From: Tenuifilum sp040752515
GTDB lineage: Bacteria; Bacteroidota; Bacteroidia; Bacteroidales; Tenuifilaceae
Assembly: GCA_040752515.1 (NCBI GenBank)
Contig: JBFMGQ010000012.1
Location: forward strand, 19,431 to 83,430
Reading direction: 5' to 3'
Length of the DNA: 64,000 bases
The notes under the pieces: generated by a model
What the model saw: the letters and a program-made list of their open reading frames with translations, nothing else
Told to the model about the DNA's origin: nothing
Databases searched by the model: none
Program-made: the position numbers and the translations under genes
Part shown: piece by piece, positions 1-7,603 of the stretch
Layout: each line of letters starts with the position of its first letter
Position numbering within the stretch: the stretch's first letter is position 1

Positions 1-3000
1 CTGCAAACCAATACACCTAACTATAACCTTACTGTATCGGGGAACTTAACCATAGGTTCCAACGCCACCTATACTCCTGGCTTGAACCGAACAATATTCA
101 ATGGAAATTCCAACACAACCTTTACGGTAAACGGAACAATCAGTGGCGACTTGTACTCAATGGAGGTTAACAAACCCTCATCAACCCTTACATTGGCTGG
201 CACCAATGGTAATATCAACCTTAATGGCGAACTGTCGCTTTTAAGTGGTACCCTGAACGATGGTGGCTACACTATAACTGCACGAGGCAATATTGTTAAC
301 TCAGCCACCCATACGGGTTTAGGCAAGATTCTTATAGCTGGCGCACTTGCCAACCGAACTATTGGAGGTAACGGTAATGGTATTTTTGGTAACGTTGAGT
401 TTAACGAGGCTGTTGATATATTATCAACCCTCACAGCCAACCAACGTATTACCGGAAACCTAACCTTTACTAACGGATCAATTAACCTTGACCGTTTTAG
501 CTTAACCCTGGATGGTAATCTTACACCCAACATACAAACGGGTTACACAATCCAAACCCTAATTCGCACCCGAGGCGAAGCGTCCGATGGTGGATTTGTT
601 CGCAAAATCAATGCCAATGGCGATTACCTTTTCCCGGTTGGAACAAACACCGATGGTACCGAAAGGTATACTCCATCAGTTATAACTGTTTCCAACTTTG
701 CCGACGATGGTTACATAACCGTTATCCCCGTTCTTCACGAGCTTCCCACGCTGGATCAGACCTCTTCAGGCGATGCCCTTCAGTATTACTGGCGGGTTAA
801 ACAAACCGGTTTTACCGCTCAACCAACTATTGCCTGTTTATACACATACGTTGAAAACGATGTGCTGGGTGATGAAAACCTTTATGTTCCCGGCCGCATT
901 GAGGGAGCAACACGTATTGCTGAAACCTCAGGGGTTGATGCTGCTAACAACACGATAAGTTTTCCGGATCATACCCTCACAAACGCCGATTATACCGCTG
1001 CAAAGACCGAACGCTTTCAGGGCTCTGTCAGAATTTTCTACTCCCGTGTAACCGATGGTAACTGGTATTCGCATGCTTGGCACGACGGTAATAACTGGTC
1101 GTTTGAGTCCCACACTGGCGTTGCAGCAGGCACTTATCCTACCGCTGGCGATATAGCCATAATTGGTTACGGAGGGCATGCCTCAAATGGTGGCTATCAC
1201 TCCATTATGGTCATGAACGGTACTGCCGAGTGTGCTGAACTTCGTTTTAACTCAAACCCATCGGGCTATCAATCACGTCTTGTTATCGATTCCGATGCCG
1301 CAGCCAGCCTGGGTAAGGTATCAGGGATAGGTACATTTATGATGTGGATTAACCCAACCCAAATACCTACTGTTGATGCCGATTTTACTGAGTTTAATAA
1401 CGAGGCTACCAGCGTGTTCAATTACTACCAGCATCAGGATGGAACTGTAAACATTCCGACCTCATTTACAACCTACCCAAATTTACGGTTCGAAGGTGGA
1501 GGGGGTACATTAGGAAACCGCATTGCTATTATTGATGCCGATATTTTGGTAAAAAGGAACTTAACCGTCGATAGCAATGGTATTTTGAGGCTAAGTTCAG
1601 GTTCAACAGGAAATATAACAGTTGAAGGAACTACAAACATTGGTGGTTACCTAGCCGGAATTATTGAGTTCCCTACCGATGCCGAGCGCACATTAACTAC
1701 TGCCCAGCTCAACCTAACTTCCAACGCCAATAACAGGTTACGTGTTCTGAATAGTACCCCGAACGGATTTGTAAATACAGTTCGTGTTACAGGTACTGGT
1801 ATTACTCAGAACGACGGCGCAATTGATCTATTTAACGGTAATTCAGGCGACAACAATGCCATTCTTGAGTTCACAGGTACAAGCAATGCCACATTCACCA
1901 AGGTGAACGGTAGCAACCCCGACCTTTATAGAGTTGTTGTGAATAAGGGTACAAATCAAACTCCAACCTGTACAATAACTACAGCCATAACGCTTGGAGC
2001 ACCTACTGACTTATCAACCAAGTCAATAGTTTTACAAAACGGCACTCTTGTTTTGAGCAATGCTTCAAATGCCATAACACTCTCATCGGGTGGTGCTTAC
2101 TTCAGTATTCCCTCAACATCAGCACTGCGGCTAAGCGATGGTACCTATACCATTACCAGTAACAACAATGGGATTGCGCTATACGGGAAGTTAAGGATTG
2201 ACGGTAATGCTACCCTCGACTTGGGCGATGGAACAGTGGCAGAAACCCGGAATATCATCTATTATAACAATGTGCCTGAATTACAGGTTGCTGATAACGC
2301 AACCCTTCAGGTTCAAACCCAGATACGTCGTACTGGCGGCACGCTTGCCGGATCGTTACGTTATACTCAAACCGGTGGGAATGTAGTTATTCAGGGTCGA
2401 AATCTTGCAGGAGGCAGAGCCTTACTGGAGGTTTGCAACTCGGGTAGCCAGTTCAACATGTCGGGTGGTACAATTACATTCCGAAGAGGAGGTGCTACCA
2501 CATTTGGCGATCTTTACCTTGTGCCGTCGTCATCATCGGTTACCGGTGGCGAAATCATTTTCTCCCAGGGTACCCTTAACGCAAACTACACATATAGCAT
2601 CAATGTTACACCAACCCTAAATAATGTTACCATTGCTGGTAACACCACCAATAACCGAACTGCTACCGTCAAACTAATGACCGATCCGTTGCGAATTGCC
2701 GGCTTATTCAAGTTCGATAATAATCTTGCAGCGTTCAATTCAAACAATAGGCATACATATCTTTACGGCAACTTGCAGTTCAATGGAACCTGGACATACG
2801 GCACAACCGATTCTGTAGTATTTGCAGGCACCGTTCAAACCATAAGCGGATCGCCCACGTTTAACCACATGAAGGTACGGCCAACTACATCGGTTACGCT
2901 TGCGGCATCGTCGTCGCCTGTGGTTAATGGGATACTTCACATTGCTCAGGGACAGCTTATCGATGGTGAAAATGCCATAACGGTTAAAGGGAACTACATT

Positions 3001-5610
3001 AACAATGGCTCACACATTTCCAGCAACCCTGCGAATTCAGCAACTGGAATTAAACTCAAGGGGTCTGTTCTTCAGGAGGTATCAGGAACCGGAACGTTTG
3101 GACTAATGGAACTCGACAATCTTAACGGCGCAAAGCTACTTAACGATATTACACTGCCCAATAACCTTACCCTAACCACAGGGGTGTTTAACATTGGGAG
3201 TTACAAACTATCGCTAGGCGTTAATGCACAGGTTGTTGCACCCTCGGGTTTTACATCTACCCGGATGATACTTACCGATGGCGTTTATGGCAACAATGCT
3301 GGAATTGAGAAAACAATTCCTACAGGAGCATCAACTTTCACATTCCCTATTGGTGTTTACGGCAAGTACACTCCTGTTGAGCTTACCGTGAATCAGAATT
3401 CATCGCAAGGTCAAATTCTTGTTAAACCGGTTAATACGGTACATGTTGGCGTACTCGATCCCTCAAGGGTTCTGCAGTACTGGTGGTACGTTAACAGTAC
3501 CGGAATTTCAAACTTTGAAGGACAGGCTGTGATGACCTATGTAGATTCCGATGTATTGGGTGACGAGAATAGCTATGTATCGGCCCGACTTACAAACGAT
3601 ATCTGGGCAAAGGTTTCTGGTGCTGTTGATGCTGTTAATAATACAATCACTTTTAGCTATCCTACTGGTACATCATCGTTACTTGGCGATTACCTTGCCG
3701 GCGAAGATCCCGCCATTGGCGATAGTATTATCACCTACTACTCTGAAAATAGCGGGGTATGGGACAATGCTGCAAACTGGTCCCGTTCCGATGGAGGTAT
3801 TCCTTCTGCAAATGGACCTTACGGTGTAAAAGTAGTTATTAGGCCTCAACATACCATAAGCACCAATGGTAACAGGCGTACCACTTACCGTATGACCATA
3901 AACGGTCGCCTTGAGGTTGGAACCACATATGGGCACAACTTTAGTACAGTTCTGGGCACAGGAACTTTAGCCCTTGAATCGAATACGCTGCCTGCGGGTA
4001 AATACGACGATTTTATTACATGTACTGGCGGTGGAGTTGAGTATGGAGGAACATCGAGCTATACGCTTTACAACACCTACAACACATACCGCAAGCTTAT
4101 CATTGCCGGAAGTGGCACAAAAACCCTTCCCAATATCAACATGACTATTTGCGATACACTTGCTGTATTAAATACCGCCACACTTGCCACTCAGGCCAAC
4201 AGAACAATAACCCTGAACGGAAACCTTATTAAAGATGCAACCGCTTTGCTCGATGCAGAGCCCAGTGGACAGACATTTGAACTCCGTTCAACCGGTAATC
4301 AGGTAATTAATGCTACATTAAACGCTGTGGGCAATAGGTTCAATAACCTAAGTGTATACAATAACAAAGAGGTTACACTCCAAGGACCTACAAATGTGGC
4401 AACCTACCTAAGGCTTTACGATGCCTCGGTAGTAAATACTACTCCAGCTAATATCCTTAAACTGGAGCGCATCGATGGTTTAAATAGTGTTTCAACATCG
4501 GCTTTTGTGAGAGGACCTTTAATGCGAATACTTGCAAACGGATCGGCTGAGCATCAATTCCCAGTGGGTTACCTTAACCATAAGAAAAACACTAATATTG
4601 TAGCGCCTGCTGGTTCAAGCAACTCGTACTGGACCGTGGAGTATAAGGAACAGAATCCTAACGATTATGGTTACAATCCGCTTAGTGTTGAGCCCGGACT
4701 ATCGCAGGTTACATCAACCGAGTTCTGGATAATTAAAGGGCCCAATACCTACACGGCAAGGTTAAAGCTAGTACTCGATGGCACCTCCGATGTGGCAAAC
4801 ACAATCACTAACCTAAATAACCTACGGATTGTCCGATGGAGCGGCACCCGTTGGGAAATTGTTGGCGGAACAGTTACCATAACCGGGAATGCTGCCAGCG
4901 GAACACTAACGTGTAACTCCACCATAACATTCAACGGAACCGACCAAATATTTACTATTGGCTCAGTAGAGCCTGCCACAGCCGAATTCACAGATGGCGA
5001 TACAACCATCTGTGCCGGCCAAACCGTACCCATTGAGGTTACCTTTGCCAAGGGAACGCCACCCTATAGCATCACATACACCGAAAATGGAGTTAATCCT
5101 CAAACTATCAATGGAATAACCGATAACCCCTACACTTTCAATGTAACCCCGTTTGTAACAACTACCTATCAGCTTACAGCTATGTCGCATGCCGGAGGTG
5201 CAGGTGTAATAGTAGGATCACCCGTTACGGTTAGCGTTTATCCGCGCCCCAATGTCAACATTGATGTTTCCACATCAATCTGCTCAGGCGACGATGCTTT
5301 GGTTACAGTAACTTTAACATCAGGCATTAGTCCGTTCAGCTTTACCTACTCGGTGGATGGGGTTAACGATCCAGCAATCAATAACGTTACCTCTCCTCAC
5401 AGTTTCACTAAAGGACCAATGATATGGGTTTCTGCAGGTTCGCCACCCTCGCCTTATACCGATTATTTGTTTAGAGTTGAGCAGGTTGTTGATGGGCATG
5501 GCTGTGTAAACGACTACACCATTGACCTAAAACCTTCCGATACGCTTAGGGTTTACAAGATCCCCGAAACTGGTCCTACATACCATGTACCAAATAACTA
5601 TGCATTCTAG
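1..5610 (+). CDS. Giant secreted repeat-rich surface protein (3' part, open at left edge)
   Basis: The reading frame is open from base 1, so this is the 3' portion of a larger gene; about 1,869 residues are visible. The protein is rich in Thr, Asn, Gly and Val, with many short beta-strand repeats of the beta-helix/adhesin type. Larger modules are duplicated. A YVENDVLGDENLYV stretch near 850 recurs as YVDSDVLGDENSYV near 3540, and FPVG/FPIG segments occur near 630, 3345 and 4558. A W-x(n)-W 'NW' segment follows both DVLGDEN modules. From about 4975 to 5560 there are two tandem Ig/PKD-like domains, each with an xxCxGxx...PxSxTY core. The extreme C-terminus is TGPTYHVPNNYAF, matching the tail of the secreted protein ending at 61153. 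No type A or type B T9SS sorting domain is visible. It is probably a cell-surface adhesin or filament protein exported by the T9SS; the role is inferred. Confidence 0.85.
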   Translation: MQTNTPNYNLTVSGNLTIGSNATYTPGLNRTIFNGNSNTTFTVNGTISGDLYSMEVNKPSSTLTLAGTNGNINLNGELSLLSGTLNDGGYTITARGNIVNSATHTGLGKILIAGALANRTIGGNGNGIFGNVEFNEAVDILSTLTANQRITGNLTFTNGSINLDRFSLTLDGNLTPNIQTGYTIQTLIRTRGEASDGGFVRKINANGDYLFPVGTNTDGTERYTPSVITVSNFADDGYITVIPVLHELPTLDQTSSGDALQYYWRVKQTGFTAQPTIACLYTYVENDVLGDENLYVPGRIEGATRIAETSGVDAANNTISFPDHTLTNADYTAAKTERFQGSVRIFYSRVTDGNWYSHAWHDGNNWSFESHTGVAAGTYPTAGDIAIIGYGGHASNGGYHSIMVMNGTAECAELRFNSNPSGYQSRLVIDSDAAASLGKVSGIGTFMMWINPTQIPTVDADFTEFNNEATSVFNYYQHQDGTVNIPTSFTTYPNLRFEGGGGTLGNRIAIIDADILVKRNLTVDSNGILRLSSGSTGNITVEGTTNIGGYLAGIIEFPTDAERTLTTAQLNLTSNANNRLRVLNSTPNGFVNTVRVTGTGITQNDGAIDLFNGNSGDNNAILEFTGTSNATFTKVNGSNPDLYRVVVNKGTNQTPTCTITTAITLGAPTDLSTKSIVLQNGTLVLSNASNAITLSSGGAYFSIPSTSALRLSDGTYTITSNNNGIALYGKLRIDGNATLDLGDGTVAETRNIIYYNNVPELQVADNATLQVQTQIRRTGGTLAGSLRYTQTGGNVVIQGRNLAGGRALLEVCNSGSQFNMSGGTITFRRGGATTFGDLYLVPSSSSVTGGEIIFSQGTLNANYTYSINVTPTLNNVTIAGNTTNNRTATVKLMTDPLRIAGLFKFDNNLAAFNSNNRHTYLYGNLQFNGTWTYGTTDSVVFAGTVQTISGSPTFNHMKVRPTTSVTLAASSSPVVNGILHIAQGQLIDGENAITVKGNYINNGSHISSNPANSATGIKLKGSVLQEVSGTGTFGLMELDNLNGAKLLNDITLPNNLTLTTGVFNIGSYKLSLGVNAQVVAPSGFTSTRMILTDGVYGNNAGIEKTIPTGASTFTFPIGVYGKYTPVELTVNQNSSQGQILVKPVNTVHVGVLDPSRVLQYWWYVNSTGISNFEGQAVMTYVDSDVLGDENSYVSARLTNDIWAKVSGAVDAVNNTITFSYPTGTSSLLGDYLAGEDPAIGDSIITYYSENSGVWDNAANWSRSDGGIPSANGPYGVKVVIRPQHTISTNGNRRTTYRMTINGRLEVGTTYGHNFSTVLGTGTLALESNTLPAGKYDDFITCTGGGVEYGGTSSYTLYNTYNTYRKLIIAGSGTKTLPNINMTICDTLAVLNTATLATQANRTITLNGNLIKDATALLDAEPSGQTFELRSTGNQVINATLNAVGNRFNNLSVYNNKEVTLQGPTNVATYLRLYDASVVNTTPANILKLERIDGLNSVSTSAFVRGPLMRILANGSAEHQFPVGYLNHKKNTNIVAPAGSSNSYWTVEYKEQNPNDYGYNPLSVEPGLSQVTSTEFWIIKGPNTYTARLKLVLDGTSDVANTITNLNNLRIVRWSGTRWEIVGGTVTITGNAASGTLTCNSTITFNGTDQIFTIGSVEPATAEFTDGDTTICAGQTVPIEVTFAKGTPPYSITYTENGVNPQTINGITDNPYTFNVTPFVTTTYQLTAMSHAGGAGVIVGSPVTVSVYPRPNVNIDVSTSICSGDDALVTVTLTSGISPFSFTYSVDGVNDPAINNVTSPHSFTKGPMIWVSAGSPPSPYTDYLFRVEQVVDGHGCVNDYTIDLKPSDTLRVYKIPETGPTYHVPNNYAF

Positions 5611-5618
5611 GTAATGAG

Positions 5619-5646
5619 AACCCCGGCGATTAGTCGGGGTTTTTGT
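5619..5646 (+). terminator. Rho-independent terminator after the giant surface protein
   Basis: AACCCCG (5619-5625) pairs with CGGGGTT (5635-5641) around a 9-base loop and is followed by a T run. It lies 8 bases after the stop codon. Confidence 0.8.
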
Positions 5647-5885
5647 TTAGTATTGGTGTTTAGTGTTTGGTGAAAATCTGCGTAAATCACCCCAATCTGT
5701 GCTATCTGTGTTCTATTGAATTTTCTATCAACTGTCAACCAATATCTAAACAGGTATCACAGAGTTACACAATGTAACACGGTGTTTCACAGAATGGCAT
5801 TTACGAATAACGCTTCCAGCTCTGTAGGGGCGAAACATTTGTAACCCAATAACAACTTGAATGGAGAGATGATACCAAAGGAATT

Positions 5886-5964
5886 GTCATTCCGAGCTAG
5901 TCGAGGAATCTCATTTAAAAGGGAATGAAGGTTCAAAGCGATGCTTCGACGAGCTCAGCATGAC
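5886..5964. repeat. Interspersed hairpin repeat, copy 1
   Basis: The ends GTCATTCCGAGC (5886-5897) and GCTCAGCATGAC (5953-5964) are imperfect inverted repeats of each other. The interior has TCGAGGAATCTC and GATGCTTCGACGA. Other copies lie at 6437, 6545, 57611, 59001, 59123, 59379 and 59499. Confidence 0.8.
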
Positions 5965-6122
5965 AACAGTTCAACGAACAATGCTTCAAGCCCCGTAGGG
6001 GCGTAATATTTGTAACTCAATGCCTACTCCCCCATAAAAAGCGATGCACGCTATGATACTCCAAAGAGCAACGATGAAGCTTTGCATCGCAACTGAAAAG
6101 TATGGCAAAGAACAATTCACAC

Positions 6123-6330
6123 GTTCTTTCTTGTCTTGATACAAGAAAGAACCAAAGAAAATCAAGGCTGAAAAGCCCGACCCGATGGGTGCCCCGTGGA
6201 TGGAACTGCCACGCGATACTATTCGCCACGCCTGCGGCGTGACTCATGTGGTATCGCTTACTAGGCCCACCGCCACATTCCACCCCCGACCCATTGCCGG
6301 TTCAGGCTTTTATGCCACTGCCATTGCATA
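6123..6330. repeat. GC-richer structured element with a perfect 12-bp hairpin
   Basis: GTTCTTTCTTGT (6123-6134) and ACAAGAAAGAAC (6141-6152) form a perfect hairpin with a 6-base loop. Downstream sequence to about 6330 is GC-rich, contains further small palindromes such as GCCACGCCTGCGGCGTGAC, and differs from its AT-rich surroundings. It could be a degraded mobile element or an RNA; no coding function is supported. Confidence 0.45.
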
Positions 6331-6368
6331 TTCTTATTGGCTGAGGAATTGCATTAATAGTAAAGAGA

Positions 6369-6407
6369 TGAAGGTTCAAAGCAATGCTTCGGCGAGCTCA
6401 GCATGAC
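6369..6407. repeat. Interspersed hairpin repeat, right half only
   Basis: Only the right side of the GTCAT...CATGAC family is present here (ATGAAGGTTC through GCATGAC), directly after the GC-richer element. This looks like a truncated or recombined copy. Confidence 0.65.
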
Positions 6408-6436
6408 AAAAACAATAAGGAAGCCAAAGGGGTATT

Positions 6437-6518
6437 GTCATTCCGAGCTAGTCGAGGATTCTCATTTAAAAAAGGGAATGAAGGTTCAAAGCAATGCTTC
6501 GACAAGGCTCAGCATGAC
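6437..6518. repeat. Interspersed hairpin repeat, copy 2
   Basis: It starts GTCATTCCGAGC and ends CTCAGCATGAC, with the same interior TCGAGGATTCTC and CAATGCTTCGAC as copy 1. Confidence 0.8.
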
Positions 6519-6544
6519 AAGGTGAGTGAGGAACCAATCATGTT

Positions 6545-6614
6545 GCCATCCCGAGCTTAGTCGAGGGATCTAATAGAAGGGTAAAAGAAATGCTTCGACA
6601 AAGCTCAGCACGAC
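6545..6614. repeat. Interspersed hairpin repeat, diverged copy 3
   Basis: It starts GCCATCCCGAGC and ends GCTCAGCACGAC. The ends have diverged, but the internal TCGAGGGATCT and ATGCTTCGACA are kept. Confidence 0.7.
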
Positions 6615-6645
6615 ATAGAGACTAAAATCTCTTATATTTAATACT

Positions 6646-6722
6646 AACAACCATCAACCATCAACCATCAACCGTCAACCATCAACCACCAACCAACAAC
6701 CACCAACCGTCAACCGTCAACT
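6646..6722. repeat. AACCATC-type heptamer tandem array
   Basis: A run of near-identical 7-base units (AACCATC, AACCGTC, AACCACC) directly upstream of the export operon. It is a simple-sequence array with no spacer structure, so it is not a CRISPR. Confidence 0.75.
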
Positions 6723-6760
6723 TTTTTACCCATACAATGCTAACCATTATCAAAAAATAC

Positions 6761-6768
6761 TATCTTTG
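6761..6768 (+). promoter_or_regulatory. Bacteroidota -7 promoter element for the export operon
   Basis: TATCTTTG is an exact match to TAnnTTTG and lies 17 bases before the start of the Wza-like gene. No convincing -33 TTTG was seen. Confidence 0.5.
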
Positions 6769-6785
6769 TATGATAATCGGGTACG

Positions 6786-7547
6786 ATGAAAAAAATTTTG
6801 TTTATAGTGGCCATACTATCGGTTACGGTTGCATGCAACCGTAAATCGCAGCTGGTTTACCTTAACGATGTTACCAACGAAACCCTTGGTTCTGTTAAGG
6901 CGCCAGTGTACCTTATTAAACCCGGCGATGTCCTTAGCATTCAGATTTACACCCAGGACCCCAACATTAGCCGTCTTTTTAACCTGGCCAATACTCAAAC
7001 CGCAACATCGTCAATCTATAACTCGGAGATATCGACCTACATTACCGGTTTTTCGGTTAGCGATTCGGGTGATGTAAATTTACCTGTTATCGGAAAGGTT
7101 AGGGTTGCGGAGCACTCAGTGCGCGATGCGCAGGAGTCCATACAGTTGGCTGCCGACCGCTACCTGAAGGACGCCCTGGTAGTAGTTAAGCTGCTTAGTT
7201 TCAGGGTAACCGTGCTGGGTGAGGTTAAGCGCCCCGGTACCTATACCAACTACAAGGATAACCTGAACATTTTTGAAGCAATAGGCCTGGCCGGCGACCT
7301 GTCCGATTTTGGCAAGCGCAACAATGTGCTGGTACTGCGCAACACTCCACAGGGTGTTAAAACTTTCCGAATGGATCTGCAGGACAAGAATATTATTACC
7401 TCCGAGGGCTTTTTCCTACTACCCAACGATACCGTTATTGTTGAACCCCGTAGCGGCAAGGTAATGGCGCTAAATACACCCAATATTCAGCTGCTGCTAT
7501 CAACACTAACAACGGTTTTGCTATTTTTGAACTTTTTAAAGAAATAG
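6786..7547 (+). CDS. Wza/BexD-like polysaccharide export lipoprotein
   Basis: Outer-membrane export component for a surface polysaccharide. The N-terminus MKKILFIVAILSVTVAC is a lipoprotein signal with the lipobox Cys at residue 17. Residues about 40-135 fit the polysaccharide export domain (YLIKPGDVLSIQIY). A soluble ligand-binding beta-grasp (SLBB-like) domain follows, including VTVLGEVKRPGTY and an NIFEAIGLAGDL stretch. A hydrophobic segment near the C-terminus (LLLSTLTTVLLFL) may be the membrane-spanning part. At 253 residues it is the short Bacteroidota form rather than the 380-residue E. coli Wza. It is followed 56 bases later by the Wzc-like kinase, its expected inner-membrane partner. 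Confidence 0.9.
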   Translation: MKKILFIVAILSVTVACNRKSQLVYLNDVTNETLGSVKAPVYLIKPGDVLSIQIYTQDPNISRLFNLANTQTATSSIYNSEISTYITGFSVSDSGDVNLPVIGKVRVAEHSVRDAQESIQLAADRYLKDALVVVKLLSFRVTVLGEVKRPGTYTNYKDNLNIFEAIGLAGDLSDFGKRNNVLVLRNTPQGVKTFRMDLQDKNIITSEGFFLLPNDTVIVEPRSGKVMALNTPNIQLLLSTLTTVLLFLNFLKK

Positions 7548-7603
7548 ATGTTAAAACTACGATTCATGTTTAACAATATTAACTAAGAGGAGAAAGGTAG
7601 CGA

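Larger units (their letters stand above)
5647..6760. repeat. Repeat-filled spacer without a convincing gene
   Basis: About 1.1 kb with no gene I can support. It holds several copies of the GTCATTCCGAGC...GCTCAGCATGAC hairpin family, a CACAG/TTACAC/GTTTCAC repeat at 5756-5795, a GC-richer structured stretch at about 6080-6330, and a run of AACCATC-type heptamers. Short open frames on both strands (about 6017-6406) run straight through these repeats, have no ribosome binding site and no recognisable protein. Confidence 0.75.

Noticed and set aside
82..84. TTG as the start of the giant protein
   Set aside because: The frame is open to base 1 with the same repeat-type sequence, so the true start lies left of the window.
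6017..6406. Two overlapping short open frames in the first spacer
   Set aside because: They run through interspersed repeats and a hairpin, have no ribosome binding site and no recognisable protein.
6646..6722. Possible CRISPR array
   Set aside because: Tandem 7-base units with no spacers; simple-sequence repeat.
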